Assembly: GCA_910577445.1 (NCBI GenBank)
Contig: CAJTMZ010000073.1
Span: 1 to 20,889, forward strand
Source of the DNA: an uncultured Lachnospiraceae bacterium
Lineage (GTDB): Bacteria > Bacillota > Clostridia > Lachnospirales > Lachnospiraceae
Direction of reading: 5' to 3'
Length of the DNA stretch: 20,889 nt
In this document: positions 1-6,568 of the stretch, piece after piece
Numbering within the stretch: position 1 is the first letter of the stretch
How the letters are laid out: every line of letters starts with the position of its first letter
Program-made: the position numbers and the translations under genes
Notes under the pieces: model-generated
The model's database searches: none
Seen by the model: the letters and a program-made list of their open reading frames with translations, nothing else
What the model was told of the DNA's origin: nothing

Positions 1-875
1 TCTTCAAAATCCCGCAGAAGCCTTTTGTCGAGCTGCTCTCTTGATAAGGCCGGCTTTAAATCAATGTGAAGCAAAGCAGGCATGTTGTCCGCTTTTTTCG
101 CATAGTAGCTGCCGGCGCTTAAAATCAGCGGCCCGCTGACCCCGAAGTGCGTAAAGAGCATTTCGCCGAAGCCTTCGTATATTTTTTTCTTATTGTATAA
201 AAGCGACGCCGCCACGTTTTTCAGCGACAGTCCCTGCAGCGATTTGCACCACTCTTCCTTCACCGTAAAGGGCGCCAGCGCAGGTTTTATCTCCTTTATG
301 GTATGTCCGGCCATGGCGGCAAACCGGTAGCCGTCCCCGTCTGAGCCGGTGGATTCATAGGCCTTCCCGCCGGTGGCGATTATCACGGCGTCTCCGTAAA
401 GGGTACGTCCGTCCTCCAGCTTCACGCCTCTTACACAGTGTTTTCCCTCTTCGTTTTCCGTCAGGATTTTTGCCGCTTTCGTGTTCAGGCAGACCCTGAT
501 TTTCTCCCGCCTGAGCCGGTTATTCAAAGCGGCGATGACGTCGGAAGAATGGTCCGAAACCGGGAACACACGGTTTCCCCGTTCCGTTTTTAGCTTACAG
601 CCCGCCTTTTCAAAAAAATCCATCACCGCCCTGTTGTCCATGGCGTAAAAAGCGCTGTATAAGAATTTTTCGTTGGAGACGACCGACCCAAAAAACGCCT
701 CCTCTTCGCAGGCGTTCGTCAGGTTGCATCTTCCCTTGCCCGTGATAAAAAGTTTTTTGCCCGTCTTTTCGTTTTTTTCAAGTAAAGTAACCGACGCGCC
801 TTCCCCGGCCGCCGCTATCGCCGCCATCATTCCCGCTGCGCCGCCGCCGATTACCAGTACATTTTTAGGATTCAT
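1..875 (-). CDS. HI0933-family NAD(P)/FAD-dependent oxidoreductase (BaiN-like), C-terminus beyond window
   Basis: My own reading of the minus strand gives an open frame from an ATG at 875 to the window edge, about 291 residues. The N-terminus is a Rossmann FAD-binding fold: VLVIGGGAAG (residues 6-15), an acidic residue ending the second strand (E33), then TGKGRCNLTN (45-54), the hallmark of the HI0933/YhiN family. ATGG and THFGVSGP motifs of the same family follow. Members are flavoproteins of about 410 residues; some (BaiN) are implicated in bile-acid reductions, but most have no assigned substrate. The last third is outside the window. The start codon lies inside the end of the upstream RpiR-type gene (11-bp overlap), so the two are probably cotranslated. 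The family call is firm; the substrate is unknown. Confidence 0.9.
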   Translation of the reverse strand, partial: MNPKNVLVIGGGAAGMMAAIAAAGEGASVTLLEKNEKTGKKLFITGKGRCNLTNACEEEAFFGSVVSNEKFLYSAFYAMDNRAVMDFFEKAGCKLKTERGNRVFPVSDHSSDVIAALNNRLRREKIRVCLNTKAAKILTENEEGKHCVRGVKLEDGRTLYGDAVIIATGGKAYESTGSDGDGYRFAAMAGHTIKEIKPALAPFTVKEEWCKSLQGLSLKNVAASLLYNKKKIYEGFGEMLFTHFGVSGPLILSAGSYYAKKADNMPALLHIDLKPALSREQLDKRLLRDFE

Positions 876-1791
876 TCTTCTTCACCAGAGGATTGTTCAA
901 CGGAATCTCCCCGTCAATAAAATTAATCTCGTCATTTAAGTAAACCTGATAGTTGTTCCACACCTCTTCCAGCGTTTCCAGATTCCGCTTCACCACGTCG
1001 GGCTCCTTCATGCACAGAGCCACCACCAGCGCGTTAATCACGCTTAAAGGCGCCACCAGGGAATCCACGATGGAAACCATATCGCTTCTGGCAAGGAGAT
1101 TGCAGGAGGAATACAGATTCATGGGAGAGTGAATGCTGTCCGTGATGGTAATCACCTTCGCGTTCCTGTCGTTTGCAAACTCCATGGCCTTTAACGTCCT
1201 CATGGAATATCTGGGAAAACTGATTCCGATAATGGCGTCCCGCTCGTCAATCCGTATCATCTGCTCAAAGATTTCCGTGACGCTTGTGGTCTTGACATGA
1301 ATAATATTTCCCCGAATCATATTCAGGTAAAAATGCAGGAAATCGGCAAGAGGCTCGCAGCTTCTGACCCCGATAAGGTACACGCACCTTGCCTCTAAAA
1401 TGGTATCCACCGCTGTCTCAAAAGCCGCCGCGTCCAGATTGACAATGGTATCCTGCAACTTTTCGATATCGGAGTTTAACACGGCCTGCAGAATTTCGGA
1501 TTTGGTGCTCTTCCCGTATTTCGTACCCATTTTCTGCACGGAGTTCAGCTTGTTTTTTACCCATTCCTCCAGCGCCTTCTGGAACTCGGGATAGCCCTCG
1601 TATCCAAGGCCGGACGCAAACCGCACCACCGTGGACTCGCTGACGCCCACCGTCTCCCCCAGCCTTGACGCCGTCATAAAAACGGCCTGCTCATAGTGGT
1701 CGGAAATATAGGCGGCGATGGCCTTGTGTCCCTTGCTCATTTTCATGTATCTGTCATTCATTCTCGTAATTATGTCATGCGCCTGCTGCAA
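865..1791 (-). CDS. MurR/RpiR-family transcriptional regulator
   Basis: A 308-residue protein with the two-part layout of the RpiR family. An N-terminal helix-turn-helix (about residues 20-80, with TASRLGETVGVSESTVVRFASGLGY as the recognition region) is followed by a SIS sugar-phosphate-binding domain from about residue 125, beginning with VYLIGVRSCEPLADFL. Family members usually sense phosphosugars and control sugar or amino-sugar catabolism. No sugar gene is visible beside it, so the ligand cannot be guessed. The start is TTG, supported by AGGGGG about 9 nt upstream and by the HTH needing these residues. It begins 24 bp after the TetR gene and overlaps the flavoprotein gene by 11 bp, so all three probably share one mRNA. 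Confidence 0.9.
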   Translation of the reverse strand: MQQAHDIITRMNDRYMKMSKGHKAIAAYISDHYEQAVFMTASRLGETVGVSESTVVRFASGLGYEGYPEFQKALEEWVKNKLNSVQKMGTKYGKSTKSEILQAVLNSDIEKLQDTIVNLDAAAFETAVDTILEARCVYLIGVRSCEPLADFLHFYLNMIRGNIIHVKTTSVTEIFEQMIRIDERDAIIGISFPRYSMRTLKAMEFANDRNAKVITITDSIHSPMNLYSSCNLLARSDMVSIVDSLVAPLSVINALVVALCMKEPDVVKRNLETLEEVWNNYQVYLNDEINFIDGEIPLNNPLVKKNES

Positions 1792-1815
1792 TGTTTTATC
1801 CCCCTGCCGTAAAAG

Positions 1816-2361
1816 CTATTTGAATGAATGATAGGAATCCTTCAAAAGCTGCATAGTCTCAGCCTCCGGCAAATCATAGTCCCCGGTAAGCGTCATACAT
1901 GCCGCCCCGTGGATAAAAATCCACATTCTGGTAAAAAGTTCTCCCGCATTTCTGCTGCCCTGCGTTTTCGCCGACTGGATTTCCCGGCTTATGTACCCCT
2001 CATCGCCGTTTACGATATCATACATGCTTTTTCCGAACCGCTCCGGCGATAAAAAGACGAACTCAAATATCTTTTTATGCTCTCCCGCAAATTTAATATA
2101 AGCCTGTCCCAGATTCACAAAAGGCGTCACCGTCTGCCTCGGGAAATCGGCATAGTAGTCCTGAAAAAACTCGCATGCTCTTTCAAACAGTTCTTCCGTC
2201 AATTCTTCCATATTTTTGTAAACACGGAATATAGGCTGGGTAGAGCAGTTTGCTTTCGCCGCCAGTTTTCTGGCGGTAACCTGCCCGATTCCCTCCTCCT
2301 TAAGCAACGTAAACGCCGCCTCGAAAATCGCTTCCCTTGTTATCGATTCTTTTCTTGCCAT
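1816..2361 (-). CDS. TetR/AcrR-family transcriptional regulator
   Basis: 181 residues with a canonical TetR DNA-binding domain at about residues 5-52: TREAIFEAAFTLLKEEG, then VTARKLAAKANCSTQPIFRVYKNMEEL. The all-helical C-terminal part resembles the TetR_C domains of small-molecule-responsive repressors, including the segment MWIFIHGAACMTLTGDY. The ligand is unknown. It is first in a probable three-gene operon with the RpiR regulator and the HI0933 flavoprotein. A consensus promoter and an ATAACA-CA-TGTTAT palindrome lie just upstream (2400-2443), so autorepression is likely, though this is inference. The length is normal for the family. Confidence 0.92.
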   Translation of the reverse strand: MARKESITREAIFEAAFTLLKEEGIGQVTARKLAAKANCSTQPIFRVYKNMEELTEELFERACEFFQDYYADFPRQTVTPFVNLGQAYIKFAGEHKKIFEFVFLSPERFGKSMYDIVNGDEGYISREIQSAKTQGSRNAGELFTRMWIFIHGAACMTLTGDYDLPEAETMQLLKDSYHSFK

Positions 2362-2399
2362 ATCAGATACCCCGCAATACCCATATACAACGTCTTTTT

Positions 2400-2413
2400 A
2401 TAACATGTGTTAT
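2400..2413. promoter_or_regulatory. Palindromic operator candidate at TetR gene start site
   Basis: The sequence ATAACA-N2-TGTTAT (6-2-6 inverted repeat) lies just downstream of the -10 box, where transcription should begin. Such placement is typical of autoregulatory TetR operators. The link to the adjacent TetR protein is inference. Confidence 0.5.
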
Positions 2414-2414
2414 C

Positions 2415-2443
2415 ATTTTACGACAAATAATCGGTCATGTCAA
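2415..2443 (-). promoter_or_regulatory. Sigma-A promoter of the TetR-RpiR-flavoprotein genes
   Basis: On the minus strand TTGACA (2438-2443), a 17-bp spacer and TAAAAT (2415-2420). This is a near-perfect housekeeping promoter about 55 bp upstream of the TetR start codon and immediately after the terminator of the amidase gene. Confidence 0.8.
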
Positions 2444-2450
2444 CGCAAAA

Positions 2451-2484
2451 AGTCAAAAACCCCGCGGCAATGCTGCAGGGTTTT
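2451..2484 (-). terminator. Rho-independent terminator of the amidase gene
   Basis: Minus strand: a 10-bp stem AAAACCCTGC / GCGGGGTTTT (one T-G wobble) with a 9-nt loop, followed by a T-rich tail. It starts 3 bp after the amidase stop codon. Confidence 0.85.
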
Positions 2485-2487
2485 CCT

Positions 2488-3714
2488 CTATACTTCTCCC
2501 GTCTTTCCTTCCATAATATAATCACGCAAATCCTTCAGAAACTGGTCCCAGGCGTCCTCATTCTCCACATAATACAGCGGGCATTTTTTGCCGCCCTCAT
2601 CGTAATGTCTCCGCATGTCCTCCGGCGCAAGGTCATATTCGTTCAAAAGCCATGCGCACAGCCGAATCAGCGACTGGTAAGTGGCGTCTGTAAATTTGCC
2701 GTCGGCCTGAAGATAACAGCACTCGATTGATACGGAATCATAGTTTCGTTTCTGCACCGCGTAAGCTATCTCTTCCAGCGGGATGCATTGCACAATCTCC
2801 CCGTCGAACCCGATGATAAAATGAGCGCTGGCCGAAGTTTCCCCCGTAATGGCCAGATTTTCAAAATAACTCCGGTTCTGCGCCGCGCTCGTCTCTTTGT
2901 TGGCCGTGTAATGGACAAAAATATTTTTCACTTCCTCAAGCTTCTCACCGGGGCGGGAATACTCGTTTACCGTCAGAAAGTCCTCCTCTATTATGGGCTT
3001 TGGCGTCTTGTTGCTTTTAATCACTTCTCTTCTGGCGGCCTTTTCCGTAAAATTGCTTTCTATCCGTTTTACCGTCTCCACGTTTTCCGGCCCGCCTTTT
3101 ACCAGCCTTATAAAAACAAACAGCAGCATACTGACAAATGCCGCCATAAATACGAGCACCGTAAACTTTGCGGCCATCTGCTGACGCCGCCTGCGCCGGC
3201 GTCTTAGTTCCCGCTCCCGCTGCGCCCTTGCATCCGCCGCGTCCCTTCTTCTTTCTCCGGCATTCTGCCGGGGATTTCTGCGCTTTGCCGGCATTCGCTC
3301 CCTGTCAGCGCCCTCGTCCCTTTCCCGGCTGTACCGTTCTCTTTTTCTGCCGCTGTTGCCGCCGCGCGCTCTTCTTGTGTTTTCGCCGTTTCTTCCTCTG
3401 TTCCCCGGTGTATTTTGGGCTCTGCTTCTCTCTTCCGCTCCGCGCCTTTCCCTGCTTTGGGGTCTGCTTACATCTATATTTACTACCGTTCTGCCCGGAT
3501 TCTGGACTTTTCTTCTCACCGGACTTACGCCGGCTGAGATTTCCCCGCCGCCGCTTTCGTAAACAGCGTTTTCTCCTTGCTCTTCATTTATATCTAAAAA
3601 TACGCTTCTGTTTATTTTGGCTTTGGATTTTGATGTCTGTCCGGCGCCCGGGCCCGAAAAGCGAGCCTGCCCTTCCTCGTCAGCCTTTGATATATCTATA
3701 AAATCCAGTTCCAT
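2488..3714 (-). CDS. Membrane-anchored N-acetylmuramoyl-L-alanine amidase (Amidase_2/PGRP fold)
   Basis: 408 residues. Residues 1-180 are a low-complexity, strongly basic tail rich in Arg, Gly and Glu, ending in a run of seven Arg (171-177). One membrane segment follows (about 183-205), then a linker, then an Amidase_2 domain from about residue 250 to 400. Predicted zinc ligands are H268 (FVHYTANK), H370 (RRHYDEGG) and C378 (KKCPLYY); SASAHFIIG and SIEC fit the same fold. It should cleave the MurNAc-L-Ala bond of peptidoglycan outside the membrane, with the basic tail in the cytoplasm. It is a single-gene unit with its own promoter and terminator. The basic tail is unusual in length and could bind nucleic acid or lipid, but that is speculation. 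Confidence 0.88.
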   Translation of the reverse strand: MELDFIDISKADEEGQARFSGPGAGQTSKSKAKINRSVFLDINEEQGENAVYESGGGEISAGVSPVRRKVQNPGRTVVNIDVSRPQSRERRGAEERSRAQNTPGNRGRNGENTRRARGGNSGRKRERYSRERDEGADRERMPAKRRNPRQNAGERRRDAADARAQRERELRRRRRRRQQMAAKFTVLVFMAAFVSMLLFVFIRLVKGGPENVETVKRIESNFTEKAARREVIKSNKTPKPIIEEDFLTVNEYSRPGEKLEEVKNIFVHYTANKETSAAQNRSYFENLAITGETSASAHFIIGFDGEIVQCIPLEEIAYAVQKRNYDSVSIECCYLQADGKFTDATYQSLIRLCAWLLNEYDLAPEDMRRHYDEGGKKCPLYYVENEDAWDQFLKDLRDYIMEGKTGEV

Positions 3715-3743
3715 CCTGCCTCTTCCTTTTGTACACCACCAAT

Positions 3744-3773
3744 ATTTTACCCTAGTATATTACAGTATAGCAA
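3744..3773 (-). promoter_or_regulatory. Probable promoter of the amidase gene
   Basis: Minus strand TTGCTA (3768-3773), an 18-bp spacer and TAAAAT (3744-3749), about 30 bp upstream of the start codon. The -35 match is partial. Confidence 0.45.
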
Positions 3774-3802
3774 ATCGGTTTATAAGATTTTTTAAGCAAA
3801 AA

Positions 3803-3823
3803 TTAATCTTTTCTTAAGATTAG
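3803..3823 (-). terminator. Weak hairpin after azlD, possible terminator
   Basis: Minus strand: AATCTT and AAGATT form a 6-bp A/T-rich stem a few bases after the azlD stop, followed by ATTTTTG. The stem is weak, so this is tentative. Confidence 0.35.
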
Positions 3824-3825
3824 CC

Positions 3826-4158
3826 TTAAAATACAAACTGAACCAGCAGCATATAGCAGATAGTTCCGCCCGCTATGGACAACAGCATCTGTCTTTTCCA
3901 GAGATGCAGCCCGGCCACCGTCAAAACGCCTGTCAGCTCCGGGATTCCGTGGCTTTCCGAAAACAGGTTCACATTTTTCAGGCTGTACACCACAAGAAAG
4001 CCGAAAACAGCCGCCGGGAGGACTTTTCCAAGATATCTGACAAATCCGGGCGTGGGTTTTCCTGCCGGAAAAATCAGAAAAGGGAGAAATCTGGTTATCA
4101 TTGTCCCAAGAATTACCATTCCTATTGTAATTATCTGTTCCGTCAGCGTCATTGACAT
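3826..4158 (-). CDS. azlD: AzlD-family branched-chain amino acid exporter subunit
   Basis: A small hydrophobic protein of 110 residues from the ATG at 4158: MSMTLTEQIITIGMVILGTM, then TRFLPFLIFP, the conserved AzlD start. Three to four membrane segments follow. The frame is open further upstream to 4266, but that part translates to a non-hydrophobic stretch lying opposite the azlC frame and is not AzlD-like. The chosen ATG overlaps the azlC stop codon (shared ATGTCAATGA) and has AAGGA upstream. AzlC and AzlD together form a transporter implicated in branched-chain amino acid (or azaleucine) export. A second in-frame ATG at 4152 is possible. Confidence 0.88.
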   Translation of the reverse strand: MSMTLTEQIITIGMVILGTMITRFLPFLIFPAGKPTPGFVRYLGKVLPAAVFGFLVVYSLKNVNLFSESHGIPELTGVLTVAGLHLWKRQMLLSIAGGTICYMLLVQFVF

Positions 4159-4868
4159 TTTCCTTCTCCTCCCGCCTCCAAAGGCTTCCTGAGCAAAGCA
4201 AGTACGCCAAGAGTCGAAAGCATGGCCGGAATAATGAAATTGTCCGGGCCAAAGGCTATGAGACACAGCAGGGAAATGCCAAGTCCCGCCAGCGTGCTTG
4301 TATGGTTATTTTCTTTCATCCACTGCTCTAACAATATCACAACGAACATTGCCGTCATAACAAAATCAATCCCCTCCGTATTGAACCGAATCAGAGAGCC
4401 GAAGATACCGCCAAGGGTTGCTCCGAAAAACCAGTAAAAATGATTCAGCGCCGTGACAAAAAACATAAACCATCCCCTGTCAATCCCTTCGGGGATATCC
4501 GCCGTATAATTAATGGAAAAACTTTCGTCGCACATGCCGAAAATAAGATAACTATCTTTTATCCCGTTCCCCCGGTATTTGTCAAGCATGGATATCCCGT
4601 AGAATAAATGCCTCGCATTAATCATAATCGTCATTGCAAGCGCCTGTAAGGGGCTAAACGCTCCCAGCAGCATATTTACCGTCACAAATTCCACGGAACC
4701 GGCAAAAATCGTCAGGCTCATTAACATGGGATACCAGAAACCAAAACCGGATACGTTCATATATATCCCATAGGTCATTCCCAGAAACCAGAAGCCGGCA
4801 AAAATCGGGATTGTATGAGGGAACGCCGCCTTAAATGCTTTTTGCAGTTTTTTATCTCCTGTCCTCAT
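4149..4868 (-). CDS. azlC: AzlC-family branched-chain amino acid exporter, large subunit
   Basis: About 239 residues with the AzlC pattern: KAAFPHTIPIFAGFWFLGMTYG, the conserved FAGSVEFVTVNML segment, MINARHLFYGISM and a D-E-S-F motif in the first half, and further membrane segments to the end. Only with AzlD is it thought to make a working permease. The frame is open up to a GTG at 4907. I prefer the ATG at 4868 because a good promoter (4915-4943) puts the RNA start near 4907 and because AzlC proteins normally start close to this point. Against it, the GGAGGT upstream is 17 nt away, further than ideal. azlD follows with an overlap. Confidence 0.9.
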   Translation of the reverse strand: MRTGDKKLQKAFKAAFPHTIPIFAGFWFLGMTYGIYMNVSGFGFWYPMLMSLTIFAGSVEFVTVNMLLGAFSPLQALAMTIMINARHLFYGISMLDKYRGNGIKDSYLIFGMCDESFSINYTADIPEGIDRGWFMFFVTALNHFYWFFGATLGGIFGSLIRFNTEGIDFVMTAMFVVILLEQWMKENNHTSTLAGLGISLLCLIAFGPDNFIIPAMLSTLGVLALLRKPLEAGGEGKCQ

Positions 4869-4914
4869 CGAAATTCTTTCTTTTACCTCCTGCGATGTCC
4901 TTGTCACGATTTCT

Positions 4915-4943
4915 ATTGTAATGGGAATGCCGGCAAATGTAAA
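4915..4943 (-). promoter_or_regulatory. Promoter of azlCD
   Basis: Minus strand TTTACA (4938-4943), exactly 17 bp, TACAAT (4915-4920). The expected RNA start lies within a few bases of 4907, so the GTG at 4907 would be leaderless. Confidence 0.65.
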
Positions 4944-5006
4944 TAAGCTGGTTTTATGAAAAAAAATATCATGTAAACCGCAAATTAACCTGAAATTGCC
5001 AAATAG

Positions 5007-5037
5007 TTGGTGGATGCAACCGCTGATTTGGTATAAG
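5007..5037 (+). promoter_or_regulatory. Possible promoter of the XRE-TraX pair
   Basis: TTGGTG (5007-5012) and TATAAG (5032-5037) with a long 19-bp spacer, about 37 bp before the start codon. The -10 is reasonable; the -35 is weak. It is divergent from azlCD. Confidence 0.35.
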
Positions 5038-5073
5038 ATAGTGGCATAAAAACGAAAGGAGAATTGAAATCAA

Positions 5074-5466
5074 ATGTTGTTTTATCAATTAGCGGCGATT
5101 GCCTATCTGATATTTTGTATCGCAGCGGCGGCCGTAGCGGGTTATCTTCTGTTACTTATTATCAAAGCTTTAAAAAAGTACATAGGTTCTAAAGAGATTC
5201 GGGAGGAAAAAAAGATTATCAGAAAGTCTCTGGGCGAGGTGCTCAAAGAAAACCGGATTCGGTGCAAGATGACGCAGGAATTTGTATCGGAAACATTAGG
5301 CGTCAGCAGGCAGGCTGTTTCCAGATGGGAAACCGGAGCCGCCGACCCAAGTACTTCTAATTTACTGGCTCTTGCAAAACTGTATGGAATATCTGCCGAG
5401 GAGCTGCTTTGCAGCGTCAACGCAAATGCGCAAGTAAAAGAAAATGATTCAAAGGAGGATGTTTAA
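5074..5466 (+). CDS. Membrane-tethered XRE-family (HTH_3) transcriptional regulator
   Basis: 130 residues in two parts. Residues 5-32 form one strongly hydrophobic membrane segment followed by a basic stretch (KALKKYIGSKE). Residues 53-113 are a canonical Cro/C1-type helix-turn-helix (LGEVLKENRIRCKMTQEFV, then VSRQAVSRWETGAADPS). The DNA-binding part should therefore lie on the cytoplasmic face of the membrane. The tail is short and polar. An AAAGGAG lies about 12 nt upstream of the ATG. The next gene, a TraX-family protein, starts 2 bp after the stop and has its own AAAGGAGG inside this gene's end, so they form one operon. What it regulates cannot be read from the sequence. Confidence 0.87.
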   Translation: MLFYQLAAIAYLIFCIAAAAVAGYLLLLIIKALKKYIGSKEIREEKKIIRKSLGEVLKENRIRCKMTQEFVSETLGVSRQAVSRWETGAADPSTSNLLALAKLYGISAEELLCSVNANAQVKENDSKEDV

Positions 5467-5468
5467 AA

Positions 5469-6275
5469 ATGGAAACTTCCTGCCGCAAATGGAAAATTCT
5501 TAGTGCCACAGCAATGAAATTAACGGCGGTTATTTTCATGTTCGCAGACCATATCCATCAAATGTTTGCCGCAAAAGGCGCGCCTGTATGGCTGACAATA
5601 GCCGGGAGGCTTGTCTTTCCCATGTTTTTGTTTGCCGCAGCCGAAAGCTTTTATTATACGCGCAGCAAAAGGAAATACTTACTCCGCCTTCTTTTCGCAA
5701 GCTGGGGAATGACGTTTTTTACGTCTGTATTACAAAAGCTTGTGCCAAATGAAAACGTTGTTTTGATTAATAACGCCTTCAGTACCTTTTTCGTATCGGG
5801 CTTATATATGATGTTCTGGGACTGGTTTATGGAGGGGATAAAAGAGAAAAAAAGAATGCTGATAGTAAAGTCTGTTTTATGCTGTTTTATTCCGGTTTTA
5901 TGCGCCATTCCTTTATTATTGACAGGAATGCTCTCCACAAATGAAAATATTCCTGTTTTCTTCATACAGGCTCTTGCCTTTGTTTCATTGCTTATTCCCG
6001 GCATTTTAACTGTTGAAGGCGGATTTTCACTTGTACTTCTGGGCGTATTATTTTATATTTTCCGGAAACACAGAATCATACAGATTCTGGTCCTGCTGAC
6101 CCTGTCGGCGCTGGTGTATGCAACCGTCAACAGGATTCAGTGCTTTATGGGGCTGGCGGCAGTACCGATGTGTCTGTATAACGGGAAACGCGGACCTGGA
6201 ATGAAAAACTTTTTCTATATATTCTATCCGGCGCATATTGGGATATTGTATATAATTTCAGCGTTGACGGCATAA
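5469..6275 (+). CDS. TraX-family integral membrane protein (putative acyltransferase)
   Basis: 268 residues with about eight hydrophobic segments. The N-terminal part (SATAMKLTAVIFMFADHIHQ, then the GRLVFPMFLFAAAESFYYTRS segment) is the TraX-family signature, named after the F-plasmid pilin N-acetylase. Family members in Bacillota are chromosomal, not linked to conjugation, and their substrates are unknown. No pilin or transfer gene is nearby. It is preceded by an ideal AAAGGAGG and sits directly after the membrane-anchored XRE gene, which probably controls it. The family call is firm; acyl transfer in this protein is inferred only from the family. Confidence 0.85.
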   Translation: METSCRKWKILSATAMKLTAVIFMFADHIHQMFAAKGAPVWLTIAGRLVFPMFLFAAAESFYYTRSKRKYLLRLLFASWGMTFFTSVLQKLVPNENVVLINNAFSTFFVSGLYMMFWDWFMEGIKEKKRMLIVKSVLCCFIPVLCAIPLLLTGMLSTNENIPVFFIQALAFVSLLIPGILTVEGGFSLVLLGVLFYIFRKHRIIQILVLLTLSALVYATVNRIQCFMGLAAVPMCLYNGKRGPGMKNFFYIFYPAHIGILYIISALTA

Positions 6276-6276
6276 A

Positions 6277-6320
6277 TAAAAAATGCCACAAACCGCTTCA
6301 AATCAGGGGTTTCCAGCATT
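6277..6320 (-). terminator. Terminator of tRNA-Glu
   Basis: Minus strand: stem AATGC...GCATT plus inner AAACC...GGTTT, separated by a 3x3 internal loop, followed directly by TTTTTTATTT. It lies about 30 bp after the tRNA 3' end and just past the convergent TraX stop. Confidence 0.7.
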
Positions 6321-6351
6321 CTTCAGGGTTGGGCTATTCAATTATGAATAA

Positions 6352-6423
6352 CAGCTCGTAGGGGAATCGAACCCCTGTTTCCGCCGTGAGAGGGCGGCGT
6401 CTTAACCGCTTGACCAACGAGCC
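6352..6423 (-). tRNA. tRNA-Glu (anticodon CTC)
   Basis: A 72-nt cloverleaf read by eye on the minus strand. The acceptor stem is GGCTCGT / ACGAGCT (first pair a G-T wobble), the D arm contains GGTCAAGCGGTTAAGAC, the anticodon stem is CCGCC / GGCGG around loop CTCTCAC (anticodon CTC, decoding GAG), and the T arm is CAGGGGTTCGATTCCCCTA. The discriminator is G and no CCA is encoded. It is a single tRNA gene with its own promoter and terminator. Confidence 0.95.
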
Positions 6424-6478
6424 ATTCAGTTTGCCTCTGCACACTTTGTTATTTATTTCCTGTGCATCACACTTGCTT

Positions 6479-6507
6479 ATTTTAGTACAATCCTGCGAAT
6501 AATGCAA
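6479..6507 (-). promoter_or_regulatory. Promoter of tRNA-Glu
   Basis: Minus strand TTGCAT (6502-6507), 17 bp, TAAAAT (6479-6484), about 55 bp before the mature tRNA. Runs of A at 6511-6549 lie directly upstream and could act as an UP element. Confidence 0.75.
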
Positions 6508-6510
6508 GTG

Positions 6511-6549
6511 TTTTTTTTATTTTTTTACAAATTTTTTTGTAATTTTTTT
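6511..6549 (-). promoter_or_regulatory. A-tract upstream element of the tRNA promoter
   Basis: The minus strand holds several A runs of 6-8 bases between the upstream stop codon and the -35 box, with almost no other composition. Their position fits an UP element bound by the RNA polymerase alpha subunit. This is inference from position and composition. Confidence 0.45.
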
Positions 6550-6568
6550 TGCACCGTATTTTCAGCCC

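Noticed and set aside
3168..3701. Plus-strand open frame (177 codons) opposite the amidase tail
   Set aside because: Mirror of the Arg-rich low-complexity coding region; the product is Pro/Arg/Cys/Phe-rich with no domain.
3826..4266. Longer azlD with the start at 4266
   Set aside because: The extra 36 residues lie inside azlC, are not AzlD-like, and the overlapping ATG at 4158 has a ribosome site.
6525..6549. TTACAAA/TTTGTAA hairpin followed by eight T on the plus strand, terminator-like
   Set aside because: No plus-strand transcript leads into it (the TraX gene ends 250 bp earlier and the tRNA is antisense); the A/T block is better explained as an upstream promoter element of the tRNA.
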